A DNA stretch of 64,000 bases, taken from Asticcacaulis taihuensis. GTDB taxonomy: Bacteria > Pseudomonadota > Alphaproteobacteria > Caulobacterales > Caulobacteraceae. The stretch covers positions 103,479 to 167,478 of the forward strand of contig NZ_FMTS01000007.1 of assembly GCF_900100255.1 (NCBI RefSeq), written 5' to 3'. Made by a program: the position numbers and the translations under genes. Positions within the stretch are counted from its first letter, which is position 1; each line of letters starts with the position of its first letter. The notes beneath the pieces were generated by a model. That model was not told the origin of the DNA, searched no databases, and saw only the letters and a list, made by a program, of their open reading frames with translations. Of the stretch, positions 8,653-20,545 are shown piece after piece.

Positions 8653-9828
8653 ATGACAACTGAGCTTTTGGAAGGTTGCACGGGCGTATTGGTCCTTTCG
8701 GATGGCACGGTCTATCAGGGCCTGGGCTGCGGCGCCACGGGCGAGGCGCTGGGCGAGGTGTGCTTCAACACCGCCATGACCGGCTACCAGGAAATTCTGA
8801 CCGATCCTTCCTATATGGAGCAGATCATCGCCTTCACCTTCCCGCATGTCGGCAATGTCGGCGTTAATGCCGACGATGTCGAGCAACTGGGGAATGACCC
8901 GAAACGCGCCGCCAAGGGCGCCATCTTCCGCGACGCCCCCACTCCGCCGGCCAACTGGCGCTCGACCCTGTCCTTCAATGACTGGCTGGTCTCGCGCGGC
9001 GTCGTCGGCCTGTCTGGCATCGATACGCGCTCCCTGACCAAGAAAATCCGTGAACACGGGATGCCGCATGGCGTCATCGCCCATTCGCCCTCCGGCGTCT
9101 TCGATCTCGAAGCCCTGAAGGCCAAGGCGCGCGAATGGAAGGGCCTCGGCGGCCTCGATCTCGCCATCGACGCCACGGTGACGCAATCGGCCGCCTACAC
9201 CACCGACCTGTGGCAATGGCCGCAAGGCTTCAGCGACGGCACGAAAAAGGAATTCAAGGTCGTGGTGATCGATTATGGCGTCAAGCAGAACATCCTGCGC
9301 GCCCTGGTCGATATCGGGGCAGAGGTACAGATCGTCCCCGCCAAGACCTCGGCCGAAGATATTTTGGCCCGCAAGCCGGACGGTGTTCTGCTGTCCAATG
9401 GACCCGGCGACCCTGCCGCCACCGGCGAATATGCCGTGCCGGTCATTCAGAAGCTCGTGAAGTCGGGCGTGCCTGTGTTCGGCATCTGCCTCGGCCACCA
9501 GATGCTCGGCATCGCGCTCGGCGGCAAAACCATCAAGATGAGCCAGGGCCACCACGGCGCCAATCATCCGGTCAAGGACGAGACCACCGGCAAGGTCGAG
9601 ATCGTTTCGATGAACCACGGCTTCGCCATCGACCGCGATTCGCTCCCCGAGGGCGTGGTCGAAACCCACATTTCGCTGTTCGATGGTTCCAACTGCGGCA
9701 TCGCCATGACCGGCAAGCCGGTGTTCTCGGTGCAGCACCACCCGGAAGCCTCGCCCGGCCCGGTGGACAGCCTCTACCTTTTCGAGCGCTTCGCCCAGAA
9801 CATGCGCAATGCAAAGGTTTCAGCTTAA
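8653..9828 (+). CDS. carA: Carbamoyl-phosphate synthase small (glutaminase) subunit
   Basis: Class I glutamine amidotransferase subunit that supplies ammonia to CarB for carbamoyl phosphate, the precursor of arginine and pyrimidines. 391 residues, usual length. The N-terminal CPSase-small domain starts at GVLVLSDGTVYQG and contains NTAMTGYQEILTDPSY. The amidotransferase domain carries the nucleophile in GICLGHQML and the His-Glu dyad in VQHHPEASPGP. Strong AAGGAGA ribosome binding site. carB lies 1.75 kb downstream on the same strand, after two opposite-strand genes, so carA and carB cannot share a simple operon transcript. Confidence 0.97.
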   Translation: MTTELLEGCTGVLVLSDGTVYQGLGCGATGEALGEVCFNTAMTGYQEILTDPSYMEQIIAFTFPHVGNVGVNADDVEQLGNDPKRAAKGAIFRDAPTPPANWRSTLSFNDWLVSRGVVGLSGIDTRSLTKKIREHGMPHGVIAHSPSGVFDLEALKAKAREWKGLGGLDLAIDATVTQSAAYTTDLWQWPQGFSDGTKKEFKVVVIDYGVKQNILRALVDIGAEVQIVPAKTSAEDILARKPDGVLLSNGPGDPAATGEYAVPVIQKLVKSGVPVFGICLGHQMLGIALGGKTIKMSQGHHGANHPVKDETTGKVEIVSMNHGFAIDRDSLPEGVVETHISLFDGSNCGIAMTGKPVFSVQHHPEASPGPVDSLYLFERFAQNMRNAKVSA

Positions 9829-10397
9829 CGCAAAGCCAGCGGCTGGGCGAAGCGGTATTCCGCCGGCAGGTCCAGCGTTGTGATATCGCGGCTGATCACC
9901 GGGCGGCCCGCCACCCTGACCAGCAGGGCCAGGCCGCAGGTGCCGGCGCCGACTGATTCCAGTTTACTGTCACGGATCGTCAGGGTGATGCCGTCAAACG
10001 TCCCAGCCAGGCCCAGCCCGACGTCCAGATCGAAGCTTTTCTCAAAGCCGATGGTCACCTTGATGGCCGGGTGAATATCTCGTTCTATACTGTGTGATGA
10101 CAGTTTGAGCACAATCGGCGCACCGGTCTTTCCGCCTTCGCGGCAGGCGGCGCGAATGTCCTTCGCCGTACACCAGCCATCGGCCAGCAGGGCCAGCGGA
10201 TCGAAATGCAGGGCCGCCGTGACTGCCCTCAGGATCGCGCTGCGCAGGATGGGCGTCGTCAGGATGAGATCGCGCAGCACGCGGTCCCGGTTCGCCGCTT
10301 CGATCACCTCTTTTTCGATCTCGGCACGGGTTTCCGCATCGATCAGGTCATCGAACCAGATTGCGCCGGCCGCAGATGTTTCAGTCGTCAGCGTCAT
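9825..10397 (-). CDS. Conserved hypothetical protein, about 190 residues
   Basis: I do not recognise a family. The protein has no signal peptide or membrane segment. An acidic helical N-terminal part (WFDDLIDAETRAEIEKEVIEAAN) is followed by a segment resembling a beta-rich domain (SFDLDVGLGLAGTFDGITLTI). Its ATG overlaps the stop of the upstream PASTA-like gene by 4 bases, so the two form one translationally coupled unit. Its stop overlaps the carA stop by 4 bases on the opposite strand. It may work with the membrane protein encoded upstream. Confidence 0.7.
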   Translation of the reverse strand: MTLTTETSAAGAIWFDDLIDAETRAEIEKEVIEAANRDRVLRDLILTTPILRSAILRAVTAALHFDPLALLADGWCTAKDIRAACREGGKTGAPIVLKLSSHSIERDIHPAIKVTIGFEKSFDLDVGLGLAGTFDGITLTIRDSKLESVGAGTCGLALLVRVAGRPVISRDITTLDLPAEYRFAQPLALR

Positions 10398-11242
10398 GTG
10401 TGTCCTCCGCTTTCCATGACCAGCGGCCCGCTGGCGCTGAGGCGACTAGGTCCGAAAACGAAACGCGCGCTGACCTGCGGCACCCGGTCATAGGTGATTT
10501 CCGAACGCGGCCTGCGCCCGCGCCAGACGAAAAACAGCAGGACACCGACCAGGGCCGTGCCGATCCATGCCCAGGCGAGGTCCGGCCGTAACAGGTAGCC
10601 GGGAAAGGTCAATTTGGGCAGGGTGATTTCGGGTAAGTGGAATTTGGGCACATCCAATTTGGGCATTGACAGTTTCGGCCAGGCAAATTTCGGCCGGGTA
10701 TTACGGGGCGCCTCCGCGGCCTTGGGTTCGGAAGTCGGGGCCTCGGCGGAAACCGCTGGAGCGGCATCCTTGACCGGCGCCTTTTGAACAGGTGGCGGCA
10801 GGTCGGCCTGAGCGTCCGCCACAGGTGTTTCAATTACAGGTGTTTCAGTCATTGGCGCCTCCGTTGAAGGCGTATCCGTTGAAGGGGGTGCAGCCGGCGT
10901 TTCGGCGGCCTGTGGGGAACGCGCCGGCCCGACCGACACTTGCAGGGCCAGTTGCCCGCCGGCCGCCAGCGGCTCACCGGCCGCCGGAGTCTGCTGGAGT
11001 ATGGTGCTGGAGGCGTCATCGCCCGGTGTCTTGGTCAGAGAGGGGTAAATAGCGAAATACTGGGCCAGGGGCACGGCCACGTCATCATAACGGCAGCCCA
11101 CCAGCCGCGGAGCAACCTGCTTCGCCGCCGCGGCCCGGATTGCGCCGGCGCCACAACTCCGCGTCCCCTGCGCCGCAAGAGCCGGAAAAGACACGATCAG
11201 GAAAGCACACGCACTCAGTACAGGTACAGCGGCCGATTTCAT
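10394..11242 (-). CDS. Exported, membrane-anchored protein with a PASTA-like domain
   Basis: 282 residues. A signal peptide (about 1-24, ends FPALAAQG) is followed by a domain with two cysteines and a PASTA-like beta segment (GDDASSTILQQTPAAGEPLAAGGQLALQVSVG), then a long Pro/Thr/Glu-rich linker. A run of five- to six-residue units of the form xPKLx follows (WPKLS, MPKLD, VPKFH, LPEIT, LPKLT), about residues 188-218. A single transmembrane helix (about 222-241) leads to a short arginine-rich cytoplasmic tail. PASTA domains usually bind cell-wall fragments; the assignment is by resemblance only. It forms a two-gene unit with the next gene. Confidence 0.7.
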   Translation of the reverse strand: MKSAAVPVLSACAFLIVSFPALAAQGTRSCGAGAIRAAAAKQVAPRLVGCRYDDVAVPLAQYFAIYPSLTKTPGDDASSTILQQTPAAGEPLAAGGQLALQVSVGPARSPQAAETPAAPPSTDTPSTEAPMTETPVIETPVADAQADLPPPVQKAPVKDAAPAVSAEAPTSEPKAAEAPRNTRPKFAWPKLSMPKLDVPKFHLPEITLPKLTFPGYLLRPDLAWAWIGTALVGVLLFFVWRGRRPRSEITYDRVPQVSARFVFGPSRLSASGPLVMESGGHT

Positions 11243-11581
11243 GCAGCCCCCTTAGGTTTACGCGCAGGTTGCAAAAGTCTTAACACCAATCCCCTGGCTC
11301 TGCCAGTCCGCGTTAACCATTACGGGGCCAAGTGTTGAATTGCGGCATCAGCCTTCGTACCGATGTTTCCCGTTATTACATATCTTCACATCGTGATGAT
11401 CGGTCAGAGATTCGTGATTCAAGGGTTGCAACGCGGGAACATAGGCTCTAAAGCACCCGCTTAGCCATAAAACATGCTGCGCCCGATGAAGGCGCAATTT
11501 TTTTAACCGGACTGCGGATTCGCAGCCCGCTCTAATTTTGCGCAACTGGCAAGGTTGCGCCTTGTGTTACGAAAGACCGAG
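11243..11581. promoter_or_regulatory. Leader and promoter region of carB
   Basis: About 340 bases with no gene. It contains three CcrM methylation sites (GATTC at 11409, 11416 and 11517), a small terminator-like hairpin at 11479-11504 and a hairpin CTGCGGATTCGCAG at 11512-11525. Two nearly repeated GCGCAA/TTGCGC stretches flank the last part before the start codon. No strong promoter match was found. Confidence 0.4.
11479..11504 (+). terminator. Terminator-like hairpin in the carB leader
   Basis: GCGCC (11479-11483) pairs with GGCGC (11491-11495) and is followed by AA and seven T residues (11498-11504). The stem is short, but the arrangement resembles an intrinsic terminator placed about 80 bases upstream of carB, so it may act as an attenuator. 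Confidence 0.4.
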
Positions 11582-14884
<3,303 letters not shown>

Positions 14885-14886
14885 CC

Positions 14887-14929
14887 GCATGACCCCGTGG
14901 CGATCCTCAAAATCGCCGCGGGTTCATGC
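14887..14929. terminator. Bidirectional hairpin between carB and the DUF1593 gene
   Basis: An 18-base stem, 14887-14904 with 14912-14929 (GCATGACCCCGTGGCGAT and its near-complement), with a 7-base loop and only two imperfect pairs. It sits between two convergent genes, 2 bases after the carB stop codon. No T-tract follows, so it may be a transcript-end stabiliser rather than a classic terminator. Confidence 0.6.
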
Positions 14930-14934
14930 ACTGA

Positions 14935-16413
14935 TCAGGGCAGGATTTTTACCGTCACCCGCTTGTACCTCGTCAGAGGTGGTGTGCCCCTGTCCGTTAC
15001 GCGGACAACAAATTCCGCCGTTTCCGGCCGTGTGACGGTCGCGCCCTCCACCCACACGCCCTGGACATCCTCCGCGGACATTTTCATGACTGTCTTGAGA
15101 GTGCCGGCTTCGGGATACTGGAACCAGAGGTAGGTCAGGCTGTCGCCGTCGGGATCAGTGGTCCCTTTAGCGCTGAGTGCGAAACCCTGACCGGATTTCA
15201 CCGTCAGCACTTCAGGCACATCGAGCCGAACGACAGGCGGATGGTTCGCCTCATCGAACGGTTTCGTTGTCCAGGCCATGCGGGCGGCAAAATCATTCTG
15301 GAAATCATCCCGCCAGCGCCACAGGCTGACCTTGTTGCCGGAAAACGTCTTGGTGCCGAAATGTATGGCCCGGTTGTATTCCCCCTTTTCCGGCGGCGCA
15401 TAATCGTCACTCGCATTGGTCCAGATCGGCCGTGTTTCCGGCACATAAGGCACGCCGCCCGGCATATTCCCCGCCGCGTCAGCATAGGGCTGCGGCTTAT
15501 AGAGTTCATAACGGCCGCCCCAGCCCCCTCTGTCCGGATGCTCCGGATCATTCAGTCCGTTGGGGATCAGGGACAGGAAGGAGGGCGTGTCCCCTTCCAT
15601 GCCATAGCCGACATCGGGATAGATGGCGCCCAGCGGGCCATGCCCCTGCTGAATATTATCCGCCAGCCATTTGTTGCAGATAGTTGTGTTGTCTATGCCG
15701 GGAATGACCGAGTTGATCGCTATCCAGGTTGAGGCGCCGTAATCGCCGGGGCTGACAATATAAAACAGGTCGGGGAAGTTTGTTCTGATCCATGTGCCCG
15801 TATCGTCCTGATCGGAAATGGTATGAACCCGGAGTTTGGCGATGAGCCGGGCGGCTTCGGCTTCACTCATCGTGTGCTTAATCTTGTAGAGCGCTTGAGC
15901 CAAGGTATTGGTTCCGCCCCAGGCGGTCACCCAGACCGGGCGGCCGTCCTTTTCCTGCAATACCTGAATGATGCGGTCGGAACCGGGCGAATCCTTGCCT
16001 TCGCCGACACCGGCCATGCCATAGACCGGCAGCCCTTGACGGACGAGCGAGAGCAGGTCGCTCGACTGCGGATAGTCTTTGTCATGCAAAAGCAGAGTAT
16101 CCCGGACCTGACCATAGGCGCCAATCACCTCACGAACGGACTGCGGATTGACAGTGCCCTTCATCCAGACAGAAGTGGTTGCTATCAGCCCCTCGATATC
16201 GATCTCATTTGAATAGAGCATGAGGCGGACAAGCGATTCCGTATCGTCCGGATCAGCGCCAACATCGGTGAGCACAATCAGCCGCTGTTTGCCGGTTTGG
16301 GCCGGTGCATTCGCCGCGACCCTTGCCGCCTGGGCCGTCAGTGGCAAAGATGCGGCCAGGCTGGCCAGACACAGAGACAGGGCAAAAGGAAAGAGAGTTG
16401 TTTTCTTTAGCAT
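14935..16413 (-). CDS. Exported DUF1593 protein, nucleoside-hydrolase-like
   Basis: 492-residue secreted protein. A signal peptide (about 1-29, ending LPLTAQAARV) precedes a nucleoside hydrolase-like domain opening with LIVLTDVGADPDDTESLVRL, whose aspartates resemble the calcium-binding DxDxxxDD signature. A C-terminal beta-sandwich follows (from about residue 395, VRLDVPEVLTVKSGQGFALSA, with TDPDGDSLTYLWFQYPEAG). DUF1593 proteins are thought to act on polysaccharide-derived substrates; the substrate here is unknown. I chose the ATG at 16413, which has GGGAG 8 bases upstream and begins the signal peptide. Confidence 0.85.
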   Translation of the reverse strand: MLKKTTLFPFALSLCLASLAASLPLTAQAARVAANAPAQTGKQRLIVLTDVGADPDDTESLVRLMLYSNEIDIEGLIATTSVWMKGTVNPQSVREVIGAYGQVRDTLLLHDKDYPQSSDLLSLVRQGLPVYGMAGVGEGKDSPGSDRIIQVLQEKDGRPVWVTAWGGTNTLAQALYKIKHTMSEAEAARLIAKLRVHTISDQDDTGTWIRTNFPDLFYIVSPGDYGASTWIAINSVIPGIDNTTICNKWLADNIQQGHGPLGAIYPDVGYGMEGDTPSFLSLIPNGLNDPEHPDRGGWGGRYELYKPQPYADAAGNMPGGVPYVPETRPIWTNASDDYAPPEKGEYNRAIHFGTKTFSGNKVSLWRWRDDFQNDFAARMAWTTKPFDEANHPPVVRLDVPEVLTVKSGQGFALSAKGTTDPDGDSLTYLWFQYPEAGTLKTVMKMSAEDVQGVWVEGATVTRPETAEFVVRVTDRGTPPLTRYKRVTVKILP

Positions 16414-16521
16414 GTTATCGCTCCCATTTTTATGAACGCACGCTACCCTAAACCTGCGGTCGCGCAAGACCCAATCGTTCCCGGCCTCAACGGTTGCCCC
16501 CGGTCAAAAAATGCCGGCCTC

Positions 16522-16536
16522 TTAAAAAGCCCTTAA
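16522..16536 (+). promoter_or_regulatory. CtrA binding site (TTAA-N7-TTAA)
   Basis: TTAA-AAAGCCC-TTAA, a full match to the cell-cycle regulator CtrA consensus, 61 bases upstream of the ATG at 16598. TATTCT at 16543-16548 fits a -10 element, so the box would overlap the -35 position, the usual layout of CtrA-activated promoters. Confidence 0.6.
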
Positions 16537-16597
16537 GGCTGATATTCTAAAGTCGCGGGCGGGGGCACAGGTATCCATTGTTTTTCAGGTCAGGTTC

Positions 16598-17188
16598 ATG
16601 GAAATCACGCCCGTCCCGTCCGTCAATGCCTCGCTGGCGCCGCTGCGCGTGCAGCCGGTCACCGCCGCCCCCGAACGCCTGCTCCCAGAACACCTACAGA
16701 GTGATCGCTACGCCACCGCCTTTTCGCTCAACCAGGCGCAGTTCAACAGCCTGACGGCCTTTCTTGGGAGCGCCGAGGCCGGCACCCAGCTCGACAAGCG
16801 CCTGAAAGCCATGCAGGCCCTGCGCGGTCTGGCGGCGCGCGGGCAGTTGCGCGGCATCGATTCGAAGAACGCCCGCCTGTTTCATCAGTTGACGGATCAA
16901 AGCGATCTCGGTCAGCGCGAGGCCGCCATCCAGCAGGATGAGGTCGCCGCTATCAATGCCGCCCTGGCCCATCAGACATCGCCGACACAAGCCCAGCACG
17001 CCTTTTTCGATCATCTGTCCCCGGACGATCAGGCCATCCACTTCGAGCTGAACGTCAATGCCATCAATATGCACGGCTTTCAACGCTATGCCTCTCTCGA
17101 CGACTACCGTCGCAAGCTGGCTCATGATGCGGCCCGTGCTTCACACGACGCCCTGACGCCGGCGGCGCTCGTTTCCGGTGTCATCTGA
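16598..17188 (+). CDS. Hypothetical protein, putative CtrA target
   Basis: 196 residues, soluble, no signal peptide and no family I recognise. A proline/alanine-rich start (SVNASLAPLRVQPVTAAPERLL) is followed by a mostly helical body rich in Ala, Gln and Asp. The layout resembles small flagellar or cell-cycle accessory proteins, but nothing in the sequence proves this. The promoter carries a full CtrA box 61 bases upstream. It stands alone, 185 bases before the next gene. Confidence 0.7.
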   Translation: MEITPVPSVNASLAPLRVQPVTAAPERLLPEHLQSDRYATAFSLNQAQFNSLTAFLGSAEAGTQLDKRLKAMQALRGLAARGQLRGIDSKNARLFHQLTDQSDLGQREAAIQQDEVAAINAALAHQTSPTQAQHAFFDHLSPDDQAIHFELNVNAINMHGFQRYASLDDYRRKLAHDAARASHDALTPAALVSGVI

Positions 17189-17373
17189 CCGGCTGTCGCC
17201 CGTAACAAAAAGTCAACCGTTCACACGCTTGTGAACTGCGGCAAATCCGTTATGATTGCGCTGCAAAAATTGCTCCCGCCATGCCTGAATTTGCCGCAAA
17301 AAAGTCATGCGGCTTGGGCAAAGGCACCCGCATTGCAAGCCCGCGCCCTACCTTAATCTGAGTACAAGACACA

Positions 17374-19713
17374 ATGACCTTGCCGAATTGGCTCCGTCCC
17401 GGCCAGCTATACGCGAAACTCATGCAAGCCCTCGGGCAGACCCCGCCCGCCGTCTGGACCGGTCTGCATCGCAGCCTGTGCGTGATCGCGCCGCTTTTGC
17501 TGTTCGCAGCGTTCTTCGACGTCAATGTGGTCAACCCGACGCGCATCGGCTGGCTGATGGAGCATGACTGGGGCCAGCATGTGCTGGGCTGGAACGCCTG
17601 GCGCCGGATGCCTTGGTCGACCTTCAACCACGAGACCCTGCTGGGCGCACCCGTTGGCAACACCATCTTCTCGACCGACTCAAATCCGCTTTTCGCATTT
17701 ATCTTCAAGCCTTTCCGCCAGTGGCTGCCGGATAATTTCCAGTATATCGGCCTGTGGTTCCTGTTCTGCGTGGTGATGCACTTCACCTTCGCCTACAAGC
17801 TGATCCGCCCCCACGCGCCCGGCAGGTGGACCGCGCTCGGCGGCGCCATCGCGCTGTCGGCCCTGCCCATGCTCTATTACCGGATGCGCCACGACACCCT
17901 GGTGGCGCAGTGGCTGATCCTGTGGGGCCTGCACCTCTTCATCAATGTGAAGGACGACACCCTGCCAGAGGGTTCCGGCTGGCGCTTCTTGGTGAGCTGG
18001 TTCCGCAATGGTCAGAAGATGCTCGGCTGGTCGGCCCTGCTGTTCGTGACCGGCATGGTCCATCCCTATCTGCTGTTCATGATCGCCGCCATTTTCGGCG
18101 GTGACTGCATCAAGCGTTTCTTCAGCGGTGTCCGGGCGGATTTTTCCGAACGCAAGCTCAAACTAAGCGCCGACTGGAAAACCCTGCTCGATGCCGTGAT
18201 CCGCGCCATCCCGCCGCTCGCCCTTGCTGTGCTGGCCCTCTATATCGGCGGCAGTTTCAACAAGGGCATGAGCCCCGGCGCCGGCGGTTATGGCTACTAT
18301 TCCTTCCCACTCGATGGCTGGTTCAATCCGGTCATGCCGGAGTTCTCGACCATTCTCAAAGCGTGGCCGCTCGATGGCGGGCAGTCCTTTGAAGGCTACC
18401 AGTATCTCGGCTTTGGCCTGATCGTTCTGGTGATCGCCGCCATCGTGCTCTACATCACCACGCCGGAAGCGAAAGCGGCGCGCGGCTTCATCGCCGCTTT
18501 GCGCCCCCTGACCATACCCTTCCTGCTACTGCTGCTAATCGCCACCTCCAATCACGCGCAATTCTACGGATACGACATCTGGAAATTCAGGTTACCCGAT
18601 GAACTGCGCAATCCCGCCGCCATCCTGCGTGCCTCCGGCCGCCTGACCTGGCCGATCACCTATCTGCTGGTCGCCACCGCGCTGGTGGTCCTGTTCAAGA
18701 GCCGTCCGAAGACCATCGCCGTCCTGCTGCCGCTGGTTCTGGTCGTGCAGGCCTATGATATCTCCGGCATGTCCAAAGCCATGCGCCAGGCCACCAGCCT
18801 AGCAGCTTCGGATCAGATATTTTACGAGACGCCGAGCCCCGAATGGGACCAACTGGTGAAGGACGCCAAGGGCATCGATTTCTACCCGGCCAATGTGCAC
18901 ATGAACGACAAGCTGTTCTATGAACTGACCTGGCGCGCCACCTCGCAGGTCAAGCCGGTGAACACCATGTATGCGGCGCGTGAAAACCTGATCCAGATCG
19001 CCAATCAGGAGGCCGGCATGGACGCCTTCAAGCGCGGCGAGGTCAAGTCCGATCACCTGTTCGTCTTCCTCAAGCAGTGCGATGCCCCGCAGGAACTGTG
19101 GTCGCGCCTGCGGATGCTCGATGGCGTATGGATCATCCCTCCGAAGGACAGTCATATCGACCTGCCCAAGCCCGAATGGTCGCCGCTGCGCTCGGAAGTC
19201 CGCTTCGGCTGGCTGGATCAGGGCACCTGCCTGCTCGATGAAAACTGGTCGCGTCCGGAATATGACGGCGTATGGAGCGAAGGCCCGGCGGCCAACCTGC
19301 GCATTCCGATCAAACACGTCCAGTTCGATACGCCCAGGCCAAAGGAACTGGATATGACGATGAAGGCCAAGAGCCGCCAGCCGGTCCTGGTCAGCGTCTT
19401 CGTCAATGGCGTCAAGGTCGGTGAGGTCAACCTCACCAACCGCACCACGCTCAATACCCTGCCCCTGCCGGCCTCGGCCCTGCGCAGCGAAAACCTCCGT
19501 ATCCGCTTCCTGGTCGAGGAACCGGCGAAGGACGAGGACGAAATCATCGCCACCAAGGCGGCCGAAAAATACAGCGGTCGCGGCGCCGCCTTCAAGGCCG
19601 CCAAGGCCGCCGCCGCCATTCCGGTGGATGCCCGCGCGCTCGGCATCAAGCTGATCGACATCAAGCTGGTCGATCCGAATGCACCGGCGCCCGCGGCCCC
19701 GCTGGCCGGCTGA
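17374..19713 (+). CDS. Large polytopic membrane protein, DUF6311-like / GT-C-like
   Basis: 779 residues. About ten or eleven membrane helices occupy residues 25-470, and a soluble, probably periplasmic C-terminal region of about 300 residues follows. After the first helix comes MEHDWGQHVLGWNAWRRMPWS, with an aspartate in the loop position where GT-C glycosyltransferases keep their catalytic acid. Similar proteins are annotated DUF6311; I recognise the pattern but cannot confirm it. The likely role is transfer of sugars from polyprenyl phosphate carriers to a surface glycan. No Shine-Dalgarno is visible, so the start is the longest plausible one. The C-terminus ends in Ala/Pro-rich low complexity. 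Confidence 0.75.
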   Translation: MTLPNWLRPGQLYAKLMQALGQTPPAVWTGLHRSLCVIAPLLLFAAFFDVNVVNPTRIGWLMEHDWGQHVLGWNAWRRMPWSTFNHETLLGAPVGNTIFSTDSNPLFAFIFKPFRQWLPDNFQYIGLWFLFCVVMHFTFAYKLIRPHAPGRWTALGGAIALSALPMLYYRMRHDTLVAQWLILWGLHLFINVKDDTLPEGSGWRFLVSWFRNGQKMLGWSALLFVTGMVHPYLLFMIAAIFGGDCIKRFFSGVRADFSERKLKLSADWKTLLDAVIRAIPPLALAVLALYIGGSFNKGMSPGAGGYGYYSFPLDGWFNPVMPEFSTILKAWPLDGGQSFEGYQYLGFGLIVLVIAAIVLYITTPEAKAARGFIAALRPLTIPFLLLLLIATSNHAQFYGYDIWKFRLPDELRNPAAILRASGRLTWPITYLLVATALVVLFKSRPKTIAVLLPLVLVVQAYDISGMSKAMRQATSLAASDQIFYETPSPEWDQLVKDAKGIDFYPANVHMNDKLFYELTWRATSQVKPVNTMYAARENLIQIANQEAGMDAFKRGEVKSDHLFVFLKQCDAPQELWSRLRMLDGVWIIPPKDSHIDLPKPEWSPLRSEVRFGWLDQGTCLLDENWSRPEYDGVWSEGPAANLRIPIKHVQFDTPRPKELDMTMKAKSRQPVLVSVFVNGVKVGEVNLTNRTTLNTLPLPASALRSENLRIRFLVEEPAKDEDEIIATKAAEKYSGRGAAFKAAKAAAAIPVDARALGIKLIDIKLVDPNAPAPAAPLAG

Positions 19714-19843
19714 ATCCATTCGACAAATCGGCGGCCCGCAAAAGTTCTTTTAAATCACGGCAAATAGAACTATAAGGGCTGCCGGTTTCGTTTTGTGCAC
19801 TGCGTCAGCAGGAAACGAGCAAGCCCACCATCGCCAGTATTCG

Positions 19844-19886
19844 TCCTGACCGGTTGTTGTCCCCCTCAACCGACGTCAGGATTTTT
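19844..19886 (+). terminator. Intrinsic terminator in the greA leader
   Basis: TCCTGACCGGTTG (19844-19856) pairs with CAACCG (19867-19872) and GTCAGGA (19875-19881), with a 2-base bulge, giving a 13-pair stem followed by TTTTT (19882-19886). It ends 37 bases before the greA ATG. It terminates the upstream gene, or if greA is transcribed from the AT-rich stretch around 19750-19790 it is an attenuator. Confidence 0.8.
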
Positions 19887-19923
19887 GTCATTCCTCAGGG
19901 CGGAAATAAAGTTTTAATCGCAC

Positions 19924-20397
19924 ATGGAAAAAGTGCCGATGACCGTCGCGGGCTACCAGGTTCTCGACGATGAACTGAAGCGTTTGAAGTCGGTCGAGCG
20001 CCCGAGCGTGATCGCCGCCATTTCGGAAGCGCGCGCCCACGGCGACCTGTCCGAAAATGCCGAATACCACGCCGCCAAGGAGCGCCAGGGCTGGATCGAG
20101 GGCCAGATCGCCGAGATCGAGGACAAGATCAGCCGCGCCCAGGTGATCGATGTATCGAAGCTTTCCGGCAATAAGATCAAGTTCGGCGCCACGGTCACCG
20201 TGATCGACGAGGACACCGAGGAAGAAGGCCGCTACCAGGTGGTCGGCGACCATGAAGCCGACGTGAAATCGGGCAAGATTTCGCTGTCGTCGCCGCTGTC
20301 GCGCGCCATGATCGGCAAAGAGGTCGGTGATGTCGTCGAGGTCCAGACCCCCGGCGGCGTCAAGGCGTATGAAATTCTCAAGGTTGAATGGCTCTGA
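19924..20397 (+). CDS. greA: Transcription elongation factor GreA
   Basis: 157-residue factor that enters the RNA polymerase secondary channel and stimulates cleavage of backtracked RNA. The N-terminal coiled coil carries the acidic tip in [20 protein letters not shown] (residues about 37-56), and the C-terminal FKBP-like domain ends [12 protein letters not shown]. Standard length. A strong terminator lies in its leader, which recalls the greA leader arrangement known in E. coli. Confidence 0.97.
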   Translation: MEKVPMTVAGYQVLDDELKRLKSVERPSVIAAISEARAHGDLSENAEYHAAKERQGWIEGQIAEIEDKISRAQVIDVSKLSGNKIKFGATVTVIDEDTEEEGRYQVVGDHEADVKSGKISLSSPLSRAMIGKEVGDVVEVQTPGGVKAYEILKVEWL

Positions 20398-20545
20398 CGG
20401 AATTGCGGGGGCCAATAAGGTCTTGCTTTTTTGCGCTGCAATGAAGACAACGGCTTGCGCGGGTCCGGCAGATGTCAGGTCCGCGCACGTTTTTGACGTT
20501 TATTGTGAATCGCCCGGCCAGGCCGTGTGAGGATGGGAGTGAGGG

